Below, one piece after another: positions 8,651 through 17,787 of a DNA stretch of 64,000 bases (positions are counted from its first letter, which is position 1; the number at the start of each line of letters is the position of its first letter). The notes under the pieces are model-generated. The model had not been told where the DNA came from and made no database searches. It saw nothing but the letters and a program-made list of their open reading frames with translations. The position numbers and the translations under genes are program-made. The DNA is from Shinella kummerowiae (GTDB lineage Bacteria; Pseudomonadota; Alphaproteobacteria; Rhizobiales; Rhizobiaceae). The DNA is taken from assembly GCF_009827055.1 (NCBI RefSeq), contig NZ_WUMK01000008.1:62001-126000 (forward strand), in the 5' to 3' direction.

Positions 8651-10711
8651 TTAAGCCGCCAACCCCTTCTTCTCCAGCATCGCCTCCGGGCTCGGCAGCT
8701 TGCCGCGGAAGGCCTTGTAGGCGTCCTCCGGATCGACCGAGCCGCCGACGGCGTAGATATAGGTCTTCAGCCGTTCGGCCATGGCCGGGTTGAAGGCGTC
8801 GCCGGTCTCGGTGAAGGCGGCGAAGGCGTCCGCGTCCAGCACCTCCGACCACATGTAGGAGTAATAGCCCGCCGAATAGCCGTCGCCGGAGAAGACATGC
8901 TGGAAGTGCGGCGTGGCATGGCGCATGACGATGGACGCCGGCAGGCCGATCTCTTCCAGCACCTGCGCCTGCACCGCCATCGGATCGTCGACGGCGCCGC
9001 GCGTGTGAAACGCCATGTCGACCAGCGCCGAGGAGGTGAATTCCACCGTCGCGAAGCCGGAATTGAAGGTGCGGGCGGCCAGCACCTTGTCGAGCAGCGC
9101 GGCCGGCATCGCCTCGCCGGTCTGATAATGCACCGCATAGCGCGTCAGGATTTCCGGCACCGTCAGCCAGTGCTCGTAAAGCTGCGAGGGCAGTTCGACG
9201 AAGTCGCGCGACACGCCGGTGCCCGACACCGACGGATAGGTGACGTCCGACAACATGCCGTGCAAGGCATGGCCGAATTCGTGGAACAGCGTGCGCGCAT
9301 CGTCGATCGACAGCAGCGCCGGCTTGCCCTCGGCGGGCTTGGCGAAGTTGCAGACATTATAGATGATCGGGATTTCGCCGACCGAGCCGTTGGCAAGCGG
9401 CAGCCGGTGCTGGCTCTGGTAGGAGCTCATCCACGCACCCGAGCGCTTGGAGGACCGGGCGAAATAATCGCCGAGGAACATGGCGACGAGCCTGTCCTCG
9501 CGGTCGCGGATTTCGAAGACCCGCACATCCGGATGGTAGACCGGCACATCCTTCTTCTCGATCGCGCGGATGCCGAACAGCCGCTCGGCCACGTCGAAGC
9601 AGGCGTCGATGATCTTTTCAAGCTGGAGATAGGGCTTCAGCTCGGCTTCGGAAAAGTTGAATTTCTGCGCCCGCAGCTTTTCCGCATAATAGCGCCAGTC
9701 CCAGGGCATGACTGGGTGGTTGCGCCCTTCATCGGCAACGAGCACCGCGAGATCCGCCTCCTCTTCCCGCGCCCGCGCCACGGCCTTTTCCCAGACCTGC
9801 ATGAGCAGCCCGTTCACCGCGTCGGGCGTCTTCGCCATGGTGTTGTCGAGCTTCAGCGCGGCGAAATTCTCGTAGCCGAGCAGACCCGCCTTTTCCGCCC
9901 GCAGCGCCAGCGTGTCCTTGACGATACCGCGATTGTCCGTCTCGCCTGCATTCTCGCCGCGCGCCACCCAGGCGCGGAACGCCTGTTCGCGCAGGTCACG
10001 GCGCGCCGAGAAGGTCAGGAAGGGTTCGATGATCGAGCGCGACAGCGTGACGGCGTAACGCCCATGCTGGCCGCGCTCGCGCGCCGCCGCCGCCATGGCG
10101 TCCTTCAGGAAATCCGGCAGGCCGTCGAGCGCATCGCCCTCGTCGAGGAACAGCACCCAGCTCTTCTCGTCGGCGAGCACGTTCTGGCCGAATTTCGCGC
10201 CGAGCCCGGCCAATGTCTCGTTGATCGCCGAAAGCCGCTCCTGCTCCGGCTTTTCCAGCTTGGCGCCCGACTTCACGAACCCCTTCCAGTGCCGTTCCAG
10301 AACGCGGGTCTGCTCCAGCGAGAGATTGAGCGCCTCGCGGCCTTCCCACAGCGCGTCGATGCGCTGGAACAGCGCGGCATTGGTACCGATCTTCGAATAG
10401 TGCCGCGACATTTTTGGCGCAATGTCGCGTTCCAGCGCCTGGATCAGGTCGTTGGTATTGGCGCCCGCCCGGCTCCAGAACAGCGCGGAAACGCGCGACA
10501 GCTGGTCACCGGCAATTTCCAGCGCAACCACCGTATTCTCGAAGGTCGGCGCCTCCGGATTGCCCGCAATCGCGTCGATCTCCGCATCATGCGCCGCCAG
10601 CGCCGCATCGAAGTTCGCGGCGAAGGCCTCGTCCCTGACACGATCGAAACGCGGCAGGCCGTTGAGGCCGGTCCATTCGACGAGGGCGGGATCGATGTGC
10701 GTTTCGGTCAT
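8651..10711 (-). CDS. M3 family metallopeptidase (oligopeptidase A / Dcp-like)
   Basis: 686 residues, the size of oligopeptidase A and peptidyl-dipeptidase Dcp (about 680). Zinc motif HEFGH at 477-481 with the third ligand Glu 25 residues on (DFVELPSQ, about 506), the M3 pattern. Cytosolic enzyme cleaving short peptides, including signal-peptide remnants (known for OpdA). ATG 10711 begins MTETHIDPALVEW; the open frame extends upstream but without family sequence. Whether it is endo-acting (PrlC) or a dipeptidase (Dcp) cannot be settled by eye. Confidence 0.92.
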   Translation of the reverse strand: MTETHIDPALVEWTGLNGLPRFDRVRDEAFAANFDAALAAHDAEIDAIAGNPEAPTFENTVVALEIAGDQLSRVSALFWSRAGANTNDLIQALERDIAPKMSRHYSKIGTNAALFQRIDALWEGREALNLSLEQTRVLERHWKGFVKSGAKLEKPEQERLSAINETLAGLGAKFGQNVLADEKSWVLFLDEGDALDGLPDFLKDAMAAAARERGQHGRYAVTLSRSIIEPFLTFSARRDLREQAFRAWVARGENAGETDNRGIVKDTLALRAEKAGLLGYENFAALKLDNTMAKTPDAVNGLLMQVWEKAVARAREEEADLAVLVADEGRNHPVMPWDWRYYAEKLRAQKFNFSEAELKPYLQLEKIIDACFDVAERLFGIRAIEKKDVPVYHPDVRVFEIRDREDRLVAMFLGDYFARSSKRSGAWMSSYQSQHRLPLANGSVGEIPIIYNVCNFAKPAEGKPALLSIDDARTLFHEFGHALHGMLSDVTYPSVSGTGVSRDFVELPSQLYEHWLTVPEILTRYAVHYQTGEAMPAALLDKVLAARTFNSGFATVEFTSSALVDMAFHTRGAVDDPMAVQAQVLEEIGLPASIVMRHATPHFQHVFSGDGYSAGYYSYMWSEVLDADAFAAFTETGDAFNPAMAERLKTYIYAVGGSVDPEDAYKAFRGKLPSPEAMLEKKGLAA

Positions 10712-11088
10712 GGACGGCTCCTTCTGGCAAATCACTGTGCGGCGAATATAGGAACGCAGACGGGTCTTGGTACAGGGCGCCGGCATAAAATAGGGGAACC
10801 GCGGTCGCGCACATGCGTTGAGGGCGATGCGGCACCCTGCCTCTTGACGCGGAGGGCAACTTCGGTGAAAACAGCCCCTATCGCGGCTTTTGACATCCTG
10901 CCGCGATGAACCCTGGTGCCGGGCCCCTCTGGCGAGAGTTTTTACGGCGCTCTCGTGATGTCGGTACCGCCAGCAATTAGCCGGCGGATTCATACGCACA
11001 TGAAAATCCTGACCATGCCTTACCCGCATGCCCGTTGTGGTATGCGCAACCTCGCTTCCCGTATCTCCTCCAGCATGGAGGCGCTGTC
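10712..11088. other. 377-bp gap between M3 peptidase and DUF475 genes
   Basis: Divergent promoters are expected here. The only clear structure is a perfect 8-bp inverted repeat ATCGCGGC / GCCGCGAT (10880-10887 and 10900-10907). It precedes the DUF475 gene by about 180 bp. No small gene was seen. Confidence 0.5.
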
Positions 11089-12210
11089 ATGATCGGCAAC
11101 GGCGAAGGCAAGACCACCCTCTCCTACCTGAAATGGGCCATCATCTCCACTGTCATCGGCCTCGCGCTCGGCGCCTGGCTCGGCTGGCAGACGGAAGGAA
11201 CGCTCGCCGGCATGGCGACCGTCTTCTTCATCTGCGCGGTTCTCGCGGTGCTGGAGATCTCGCTCTCCTTCGATAACGCGATCGTGAACGCCAACAAGCT
11301 CAAGGACATGACGCCGGTCTGGCAACACCGGTTCCTGACCTGGGGCATCGTGATCGCCGTGTTCGGCATGCGCATCGTCTTCCCGCTCCTGATCGTCGTC
11401 ATCGCCGCCGGCATCGGCCCGATCGATGCGCTCATCCTCGCGGCCCGCGAGCCGGCGGAATACGCCCGCATCATGAACGACGCGCATCTGCCCATCGCTG
11501 CCTTCGGCGGCACCTTCCTGATGATGGTCGGCCTCACCTACTTCTTCAACCATGAGAAGGACGTGCACTGGATCGGCTTCATCGAGAAGCACATGGCGCG
11601 CTCGGCAACGGTCAAGGGCATCGAGATCGCCTTCGTTCTCGCGCTCATCCTGATCTTCTCGAACCTGCTTGACGGGGAAGATGCGAACACCTTCGTGCAT
11701 TCCGCCGTCTACGGCCTCCTGACCTTCCTTGCAGTGGAAGTCGTCGGCGGCCTGCTGGATGCCTCGCAGAAGGCGATGTCGGAAGCGGCCAAGGGCGGCC
11801 TCGGCGCGTTCATCTATCTCGAAGTGCTCGATGCCAGCTTCTCCTTCGACGGCGTCATCGGCGCCTTCGCACTGACGCAGAACCTCTTCATCATCGCCAT
11901 CGGCCTCGGTATCGGCGCCATGTATGTGCGCTCGATGACGATCATGCTGGTGGAGAAGGGCACGCTTGCCGAATACCGCTACCTGGAGCACGGCGCATTC
12001 TACGCGATCCTGATCCTGTCGGTCGTCATGTACTTCCAGACGCTGGTGCACATTCCGGAAGTCATCACCGGCCTCGGCGGCGCAACGCTGATCGGCATCT
12101 CGCTCTGGTCCTCGATCCGCTACAACAGGCGGGAGAAGGAACTGGGACACCACGAGGCCCCGCATGCGGGCGACCGCGTGGCCGCCCAGCTCGGCGAGAA
12201 CAACGCGTAA
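11089..12210 (+). CDS. DUF475 (TerC-like) integral membrane protein
   Basis: 373 residues with about nine hydrophobic segments. Two internal repeats carry the acidic intramembrane motifs LEISLSFDNAIVNA (about residue 52) and LEVLDASFSFDGVIG (about residue 245), characteristic of the DUF475 branch of the TerC/LysE-like superfamily. The paired Asp in the membrane suggest metal-ion transport; Mn export is known for TerC relatives, while the DUF475 substrate is not established. ATG 11089 is chosen because GGAG lies 8-11 nt upstream. A UUCG-loop terminator follows immediately. The unusually long leader could be regulatory. Confidence 0.88.
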   Translation: MIGNGEGKTTLSYLKWAIISTVIGLALGAWLGWQTEGTLAGMATVFFICAVLAVLEISLSFDNAIVNANKLKDMTPVWQHRFLTWGIVIAVFGMRIVFPLLIVVIAAGIGPIDALILAAREPAEYARIMNDAHLPIAAFGGTFLMMVGLTYFFNHEKDVHWIGFIEKHMARSATVKGIEIAFVLALILIFSNLLDGEDANTFVHSAVYGLLTFLAVEVVGGLLDASQKAMSEAAKGGLGAFIYLEVLDASFSFDGVIGAFALTQNLFIIAIGLGIGAMYVRSMTIMLVEKGTLAEYRYLEHGAFYAILILSVVMYFQTLVHIPEVITGLGGATLIGISLWSSIRYNRREKELGHHEAPHAGDRVAAQLGENNA

Positions 12211-12220
12211 CAAACCTCCG

Positions 12221-12248
12221 GCCGGCCGTTTCGACGGCCGGCTTTTTC
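12221..12248 (+). terminator. Terminator after DUF475 gene
   Basis: Perfect 9-bp stem GCCGGCCGT / ACGGCCGGC (12221-12229 and 12234-12242) closed by a TTCG loop and followed by TTTTT. Confidence 0.9.
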
Positions 12249-12278
12249 TTTCGCCGACATGCCGCAAACTTCTCCGCC

Positions 12279-12358
12279 GTCATGGTCGGGCTCGACCCGA
12301 CCATCCATCCACCGGCACGCTGCGACAGTGGATCCTCGGGTCAAGCCCGAGGATGACG
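12279..12358. repeat. Dispersed palindromic repeat, copy 3 (complete form)
   Basis: Same two-palindrome architecture as copy 2, in the same orientation: GTCATGGTCGGGCTCGACCC...ATCCA, 20-nt spacer, then GTGGATCCTCGGGTCAAGCC...GAGGATGAC. Located between the DUF475 terminator and the small gene at 12457. Confidence 0.85.
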
Positions 12359-12397
12359 AAGGAAACGGTTTCGAACCGACGCAAGTCAAAAACACAG

Positions 12398-12429
12398 AAG
12401 GCCCGCTGATCTTTCGACCAGCGGGCCTT
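12398..12429 (-). terminator. Bidirectional-looking terminator after the 54-aa gene
   Basis: 11-bp inverted repeat AAGGCCCGCTG / CAGCGGGCCTT (12398-12408 and 12419-12429). On the minus strand a TGTGTTTTT tract follows, fitting the end of the small gene at 12457. Confidence 0.75.
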
Positions 12430-12456
12430 TTCATTCAGGGAATTCTCTATGTCGCG

Positions 12457-12621
12457 TTAGACGCGCGGGAAGTCGGCGGGGTTGATGCCGAGCGTCTTCA
12501 GGTCGCGTTCCTTCGGGCGGCGGTGCCCTTCGACAGCCGCGGCGGCTGCATTGGCAGCGCTCAGTACGGCGAAGGCCCGGCCGAAGAAGCCCTGGGCGAA
12601 GGAGTTGCGGAGGGTGGTCAT
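12457..12621 (-). CDS. Small basic protein, 54 aa
   Basis: Found by reading the gap; too short for ordinary calling. Codes MTTLRNSFAQGFFGRAFAV, an Ala-rich helix, then RRPKERDLKTLGINPADF and ends PRV. The C-terminal pattern R-D-L-K-x-L-G-I is like that of DUF1127-type small proteins of alphaproteobacteria, which bind RNA or affect phosphate and carbon metabolism (known for some). The arrangement here is unusual, since the basic cluster is central rather than N-terminal. It has its own terminator downstream and sits alone between DUF475 and tctA. Reality is supported by codon use typical of the window and the terminator; function is unknown. Confidence 0.65.
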   Translation of the reverse strand: MTTLRNSFAQGFFGRAFAVLSAANAAAAAVEGHRRPKERDLKTLGINPADFPRV

Positions 12622-12717
12622 TGGATTGCTCGCTTTCTGTTTTAGCTTACGAGCAGAAGATGATACTTCAGGCCGGAAAGAACAACCGACGGAATCTCAG
12701 GCCAGCCATGCAACGAA

Positions 12718-12748
12718 TGCAGGCCGGAAGCGGGGCTTCCGGCCTGCA
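12718..12748 (-). terminator. Strong hairpin after tctA
   Basis: Perfect 14-bp stem TGCAGGCCGGAAGC / GCTTCCGGCCTGCA with a 3-nt loop, 27 bp beyond the tctA stop. There is no long T-run on the minus strand, so it may act as an RNA 3' stabiliser as much as a terminator. Confidence 0.6.
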
Positions 12749-12774
12749 TTGCTTTCAACCGTTCAAGAACAGCG

Positions 12775-14292
12775 TCAGTCTTCGTTCGCGGCAAACTGCG
12801 AAAGAACTTCGCCCTTGCCCCGCGCCCGCAGGATGAGCGGCACGACGACGGCGAGCACCGCCAGCACGAAGAGCACCGCGGCGATCGGCGACATGAACAG
12901 CGTGGTCACGTCGCCCTGGCTGATCGCCAGCGCGCGGCGCAATTGCTGCTCCGCCATCGGCCCGAGGATGAGGCCGACGACCACGGGGGCGATCGGATAG
13001 CCGAAGATGCGCATGGCAAAACCGAGCAGGCCGAAGGTGAGCAGCATGCCGAGTTCGAACACCGACGGATTGGCGCCGATCGTGCCGAGCGTGGCAAACA
13101 GCAGGATGCCGGCATAGAGCCAGGGCTTGGGGATCGTCAGCAGCTTCACCCACAGGCCGATCAGCGGCAGGTTCAGCACCAGCAGCATGAAATTGGCAAT
13201 CAGCAGGCTGGCGATGAGGCCCCAGACGAGCTGCGGATTGGTCGCAAACAGCAGCGGGCCGGGCTGGAGACCATATTGCTGGAAGCCGGCGAGCATGATC
13301 GCTGCCGTCGCCGTCGTCGGCAGGCCGAGCGAGAGCAGCGGCACGAGCGTGCCGGCAGCCGACGCATTGTTTGCCGCTTCGGGACCCGCAACACCTTCGA
13401 TGGCGCCCTTGCCGAATTCGTCCTTGTGCTTCGAGAACTGTTTTTCCGTCGAATAGGACAGGAAGCTTGCGATATCCGCGCCACCGGCCGGCATGGCGCC
13501 GATCGGGAAGCCGATGAACGTGCCGCGCAGCCAGGGTTTCCAGGAGCGCGCCCAGTCCTGCCTGCTCATCCAGACCGAGCCCTTGACCGCCTCCACCTTC
13601 TCGGGGATGCGGTCGCCCTGACAGGCGACATAGAGCGTCTCGCCGATGGCGAACATGGCGACGGCAAGCGTCGTCACCTCGATGCCGTCAAGCAGGTCGG
13701 GAATGCCGAAGGACATGCGCGCCTGGCCGGTCTGCTGGTCGATGCCGATGACGGCGAGTGCCAGACCGACGAAGAGGGCGGTGAGGCCACGCAAAGTCGA
13801 ATCGCCGAAGGCCGCCGACACGGTCACGAAGGCGAGCACCATCAGCGCGAAATATTCGCGCGGGCCGAAGGAGAGCGCGAACTTCACGACGAAGGGCGCG
13901 ATAAAAGCGAGGCCGAGCGTGGCGATCAGGCCGGCGACGAAGGACCCGATCGCCGCTGTCGCGAGCGCAGGACCGCCGCGGCCGGCGCGTGCCATCTTGT
14001 TGCCTTCGAGTGCGGTGACGACCGAGGCGCTTTCGCCAGGCGTGTTGAGCAGGATCGACGTCGTCGAGCCGCCATACATGCCACCGTAATAGATGCCGGC
14101 GAACATGATCAGCGATCCGGCCGGATCGAGCTTGTAGGTGACGGGAAGCAACAGCGCGACCGTCAGCGCCGGGCCGATGCCGGGCAGAACGCCGACGGCC
14201 GTGCCGAGCGTCACGCCGATCAGCGCATACAGCAGGTTCATCGGCTGCGCGGCAATGGCGATGCCCTGCAGCAGGAATTCGAAAGTACCCAT
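12775..14292 (-). CDS. tctA: Tripartite tricarboxylate transporter large permease TctA
   Basis: 505 residues, about 12 membrane segments. Signature motifs: [17 protein letters not shown] (about residues 33-49), [20 protein letters not shown] (about 68-87) and the second-half repeat [14 protein letters not shown] / [11 protein letters not shown]. It is the large membrane component of the secondary, binding-protein-dependent TTT family that imports citrate and similar carboxylates (known). It is the last gene of tctC-tctB-tctA, 10 bp after tctB, ending in a strong hairpin. The precise substrate cannot be read from the sequence. Confidence 0.95.
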   Translation of the reverse strand: MGTFEFLLQGIAIAAQPMNLLYALIGVTLGTAVGVLPGIGPALTVALLLPVTYKLDPAGSLIMFAGIYYGGMYGGSTTSILLNTPGESASVVTALEGNKMARAGRGGPALATAAIGSFVAGLIATLGLAFIAPFVVKFALSFGPREYFALMVLAFVTVSAAFGDSTLRGLTALFVGLALAVIGIDQQTGQARMSFGIPDLLDGIEVTTLAVAMFAIGETLYVACQGDRIPEKVEAVKGSVWMSRQDWARSWKPWLRGTFIGFPIGAMPAGGADIASFLSYSTEKQFSKHKDEFGKGAIEGVAGPEAANNASAAGTLVPLLSLGLPTTATAAIMLAGFQQYGLQPGPLLFATNPQLVWGLIASLLIANFMLLVLNLPLIGLWVKLLTIPKPWLYAGILLFATLGTIGANPSVFELGMLLTFGLLGFAMRIFGYPIAPVVVGLILGPMAEQQLRRALAISQGDVTTLFMSPIAAVLFVLAVLAVVVPLILRARGKGEVLSQFAANED

Positions 14293-14302
14293 TGTCAGCC
14301 CC

Positions 14303-14791
14303 TCAGAAGAACAGGTGCTCGAGCGGCCCGGCGGGCAGCGAGAGCTGCAGGAAGCGGCCGAAGATGATGAAGACGACGAAACTGAAGGCGATGCCGATCG
14401 GCAGCGAGATCCACAGCTTGCGCCGGCCGAAGCCGAAGGCCGTCAGCGCGAACAGCACGCCCGTCGCGATGGAAAAACCCGCAGTCTTGAGCAGCAGCAT
14501 CTGCCCGGCAAGGCCGGCGACGATGAAGATCACCGGCTGGGCCTCGATCGGCTCACGCTCGGGAAAATCGCCGCGCCAGGCTTCGAACGCCGTCCAGATG
14601 GCGAGCAGCGCCAGGCCGATGGCGACGACATGCGGCACGGTGGCGGGGCCGATGCGCGAATAGTTGCTCATCTCCGCCAGGCGGCCGGCATCCCACCAGA
14701 TCACGGCGGCGAGGATGAAGAGGACCGGGGCGATGACCAGCGCCGCCCGATCAGGGCGGCGCTTTCCATGAGAGGACGAGACCTCGCTCAT
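14303..14791 (-). CDS. tctB: Tripartite tricarboxylate transporter small permease TctB
   Basis: 162 residues with four hydrophobic segments (about 18-36, 47-66, 85-102, 121-150), the TctB topology. TctB proteins are poorly conserved, so the call rests on topology plus position between tctC and tctA. ATG 14791 overlaps the tctC stop (ATGA), implying translational coupling. It forms the membrane complex with TctA. Confidence 0.9.
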   Translation of the reverse strand: MSEVSSSHGKRRPDRAALVIAPVLFILAAVIWWDAGRLAEMSNYSRIGPATVPHVVAIGLALLAIWTAFEAWRGDFPEREPIEAQPVIFIVAGLAGQMLLLKTAGFSIATGVLFALTAFGFGRRKLWISLPIGIAFSFVVFIIFGRFLQLSLPAGPLEHLFF

Positions 14792-15732
14792 TTGACGAGC
14801 CCGATGTCCTTGAGGATGCTTGCAGTCGAAGCAATGTCCTTGTCGAGCTGGGCGTTGAAGGCGTCGCCGGCGAGATAGGTGTTCTGCCAGCCCTTGGTCT
14901 TCAGGATGCCCTTCCAGGCGTCGGAGTTTACGACCTTCTCGATATCGGCGTTGACCGCGGCCACCTGCTCGGCCGAAAGGCCGGGGGCTGCGGCGACCAT
15001 GCGCCAGTTCTCGACGACGACGTCGAGGCCGCCTTCCTTGATGGTCGGGGCATCGATGCCTTCGACGCGCTCGGCGCTGGAAATGGCGATCAGGCGCAGC
15101 GTGCCGGCCTTCACCTGGGCTTCGAACTCGCCGTAGCCGGAAATGCCGGCGGTCACCTGGTTGCCGAGGATCGCGGCCAGCGCTTCACCACCACCGGAAT
15201 AGGCGATGTAGTTGATCTTGGTCGGGTCGACGCCGGCTGCCTTGGCGATCAGGCCGACCGCGATGTGATCCGTGCCGCCGGCAGAGCCGCCAGCCCAGGA
15301 TACGGCGCCCGGATCCGCCTTCAGCGCGGTGACGAGGTCCTGCATGTTCTGGATCGGCGACGATGCCGGAACGACGATCGCTTCATATTCGCCCGTCAGG
15401 CGGGCGATCGGCGTGACATCCTTGAGGGTCACTGGCGACTGGTTGGTGAGGATCGCGCCGACCATGACGTAACCGCCGACGATGAGCGCATTCGGGTTGC
15501 CGGAATTCTGGCTGGCGAACTGGGCAAGGCCGATCGTGCCGCCGGCGCCCGGAACGTTCACCACCTGCACGCTGCCGGCGATCTTCTCGTCCTGCAGAAC
15601 CGTCTGCAGCGAGCGGGCCGTCTGGTCCCAGCCGCCGCCCGGGCCGGCCGGGGCGATGATCGAATAATCGGCGGCAAAAGCCGGAAGCGCCATGGCGCCG
15701 GCAATCAGGGATGCCAGGAAGAAATGTTTCAA
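14788..15732 (-). CDS. tctC: Tripartite tricarboxylate receptor, periplasmic TctC
   Basis: 314 residues: a signal peptide ([20 protein letters not shown], cleavage near residue 21) followed by a Bug/TctC-type solute-binding fold with the typical [16 protein letters not shown] motif and an [11 protein letters not shown] loop. The start is a TTG at 15732: a GGAGG lies 8 nt upstream and the signal peptide begins exactly there. The next upstream ATG (15771) would bury the signal peptide behind 13 charged residues. First gene of tctCBA; the 233-bp upstream gap holds a direct repeat that may bind the TctD regulator. Delivers carboxylate to TctAB. Confidence 0.92.
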   Translation of the reverse strand: MKHFFLASLIAGAMALPAFAADYSIIAPAGPGGGWDQTARSLQTVLQDEKIAGSVQVVNVPGAGGTIGLAQFASQNSGNPNALIVGGYVMVGAILTNQSPVTLKDVTPIARLTGEYEAIVVPASSPIQNMQDLVTALKADPGAVSWAGGSAGGTDHIAVGLIAKAAGVDPTKINYIAYSGGGEALAAILGNQVTAGISGYGEFEAQVKAGTLRLIAISSAERVEGIDAPTIKEGGLDVVVENWRMVAAAPGLSAEQVAAVNADIEKVVNSDAWKGILKTKGWQNTYLAGDAFNAQLDKDIASTASILKDIGLVK

Positions 15733-15908
15733 GAGTGTGTCCTCCGTCAGGCGCGGCTTGTTTCCGCGCATCGTTGCTTATGGAGGGAGGAACGGGTCGG
15801 CCACGGCAACGCGAACGACGGTTCGCGGGCGCAAATCTGGCTGAAGTCTCCTCCCGGTCTTCCGTCCGCCTCCACGGACGTTGAAGACCCCAAGAGCAAC
15901 ACAAGAAG

Positions 15909-15926
15909 CTGACATCTACCTGACAT
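15909..15926. promoter_or_regulatory. Candidate response-regulator site upstream of tctC
   Basis: CTGACAT occurs twice with starts exactly 11 bp apart (15909 and 15920), the one-helical-turn direct repeat typical of OmpR-family regulators. It sits 177 bp upstream of tctC. Assignment to TctD is inference. Confidence 0.35.
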
Positions 15927-15965
15927 GGCAGTGCACAAGGGGCGCGCTTGCCGAGCCCTGCCGCG

Positions 15966-17033
15966 CTATTGCGTGCGCAGAACCTCGTTCCAGCGCGCAA
16001 TCAGCCGGGCGCGTTTCACCTGGTCGAGATAGACCATGAGGCCCGGGCTCACCGGCACCGGCTTCAACTGCGCGCCAAGCAGCGCGCTCATGGTGCGCGC
16101 CGTATTGGTGCCGGAGACTTCCGGGCTGACGGCGGCGATCTGCAATTCGCGCGCCATGATGGTCTGGCCCTCCTTCGACATGAAGAAGGCGAGATAGCGC
16201 CGCCCGAGTTCCGGCGAGGCCGCCGCCTGCGGCACGAGGCCGATGCGCGACATGACGACGGTATAGTCCTTCGGCAGGACGATGCCGACATCCGGATGGC
16301 GCGACGCCCAATCGGCCGCATAGGAGCCGAGAATGTTATAGCCGAGCACGAAGCGCCCGTCGGCGACGCGCTCGAGGATCGCCGAACTGGTCGAATAAAG
16401 CTTGACGCCTGCCGCCCCCATCGCCTGGATCACCGTCCAGATATCGCCGAACTGCTCCTGGTCGCGCGCCATGAAGAGGAAACCGACGCCGGAGCGTTCG
16501 ATGTCATAGGTACCGATGCGGCCATAGACCTTCTCGCCTTGCCGTTTCAGGTATTCCACGAACTCGGCGCGCGAGGCGGGCGGCTTCTCGTCCTTGAAGC
16601 TCGGCTTGTGGTAGACGAAAACGGCCGGCTCGAAGGTCAGCGCATAGGCGGTGTTGCGCCAGTTCGCCCATTGCGGCCAGCGATCGCTCATCGGCAGGTC
16701 GCTGCGCTGGGCATAACCGTCATTGCTGAGCTTCACCTGCAGGTCCATCGCCGAGGAGAAGGCAAAATCCGCCGTCTTCTCGCCGGCATCCGTCTCGCGC
16801 ACGATGCGGTCGTGCACCTCGCCGGTCAGCATCTCGTCGTAACGCACCGCGATATCGGGATTGGCATCCTGGAAGCCCATGATCATCGGCCGGGCGAGCG
16901 GCTCGTCGAGCGAGGAATAGACGACGAGCACCGGCGCTTGGGCATTACCGTCGCGCGCCGGAAAGAAGGTCGGCTCCGCGAAGGCCGGGAGGGGCGCGGC
17001 AATGAGGGCAAGAAGGCTGAGGACAAGACGCAT
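15966..17033 (-). CDS. Periplasmic substrate-binding protein (ABC iron/polyamine type), orphan next to tctDE
   Basis: 355 residues: signal peptide (residues 1-19, ending PAFA) and a class of periplasmic binding protein fold seen in Fe(III)/phosphoglycerate-type ABC receptors (VLVVYSSLDEPLARPMI, GYNILGSYA motifs). No permease or ATPase gene is adjacent. It is transcribed divergently from the tctD/tctE pair, 79 bp apart, and lies between the transporter operon and its presumed regulator. Binding proteins in this position often act as ligand sensors for the kinase, as PgtC- or AioX-like proteins do (known examples); that role here is inference. ATG 17033 starts at the signal peptide; the frame remains open further upstream over tctD but is meaningless there. 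Confidence 0.85.
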   Translation of the reverse strand: MRLVLSLLALIAAPLPAFAEPTFFPARDGNAQAPVLVVYSSLDEPLARPMIMGFQDANPDIAVRYDEMLTGEVHDRIVRETDAGEKTADFAFSSAMDLQVKLSNDGYAQRSDLPMSDRWPQWANWRNTAYALTFEPAVFVYHKPSFKDEKPPASRAEFVEYLKRQGEKVYGRIGTYDIERSGVGFLFMARDQEQFGDIWTVIQAMGAAGVKLYSTSSAILERVADGRFVLGYNILGSYAADWASRHPDVGIVLPKDYTVVMSRIGLVPQAAASPELGRRYLAFFMSKEGQTIMARELQIAAVSPEVSGTNTARTMSALLGAQLKPVPVSPGLMVYLDQVKRARLIARWNEVLRTQ

Positions 17034-17112
17034 GGCGCGACCTTGCCAAAGCGTGAGCCCGTTCACAAGTGCACCCGCCCCCGTTAGAGTTCCGAAAGGA
17101 GGACGACACGAC

Positions 17113-17787
17113 GTGCGCATTCTACTGGTCGAAGACAATGATGCCCTGGCCGACGGCCTGTCGGCCATCCTGAAGGGCACCGGGCATGCCGTGGACGTGG
17201 TGCGCGACGGCACGTCCGCCGATGCCGCCATCGCCTCGGAGAATTTCGACCTCGTCATCCTCGACCTGACGCTGCCCGAGATGGACGGCCTCGACGTGCT
17301 GCGCGCCATGCGCGCCCGCAAAGACAAGGCATCCGTGCTGATCCTGACGGCCCGCGGCGCGCCGGAAGAGCGGGTGCGCGGCCTCGATCTCGGCGCCGAC
17401 GACTACATGATCAAGCCCTTCGACATCTCGGAATTCGAGGCGCGCGTGCGCATGCTGCTGCGCCGTCAGGCGGGCCTGCGCTCCTCGGCCATCACCTATG
17501 GCGGCGTGGCACTCGATCTCAACTCCCGCACCTTCTCCGCCGAGGGCACCCCGCTCGATATTCCCGCCCGCGAACTCGGCCTGCTCGAAATCCTCTTCAT
17601 GCGCGCCGGAAAGGTGGTCGCCAAGGAGGCGATCATGCAGTCGCTCGCCGCCTTCGACGACGACCTTTCCGCCAATGCCATCGAGCAATATGTCAGCCGG
17701 CTCCGCAAACGCCTCGCCCCGCATGGCCTGACCGTGCGCACCGCCCGCGGCATCGGCTATTATCTCGACAAGGCACCCGCCGCGTGA
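17113..17787 (+). CDS. tctD: Response regulator TctD, OmpR family
   Basis: 224 residues. Receiver domain with acidic pocket (Glu7, Asp8), phosphoacceptor Asp51 (ILDLTLPEMDG) and Lys101 (IKPFD). C-terminal winged-helix DNA-binding domain (about 130-220) ending ARGIGYYLD. The start is GTG 17113, preceded by AGGAGG about 10 nt upstream; the receiver fold begins at that codon. It overlaps the kinase gene by 4 nt (GTGA). By context it should activate tctCBA, as TctD does in Salmonella (known), probably through sites in the tctC upstream region. Confidence 0.92.
   Translation: MRILLVEDNDALADGLSAILKGTGHAVDVVRDGTSADAAIASENFDLVILDLTLPEMDGLDVLRAMRARKDKASVLILTARGAPEERVRGLDLGADDYMIKPFDISEFEARVRMLLRRQAGLRSSAITYGGVALDLNSRTFSAEGTPLDIPARELGLLEILFMRAGKVVAKEAIMQSLAAFDDDLSANAIEQYVSRLRKRLAPHGLTVRTARGIGYYLDKAPAA

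Noticed and set aside
8579-10909. 776-codon open frame opposite the M3 peptidase gene
   Set aside because: Shadow of a GC-rich gene: composition is His/Arg/Ala-rich, there is no domain, and the opposite strand has a clear metallopeptidase with HEFGH.
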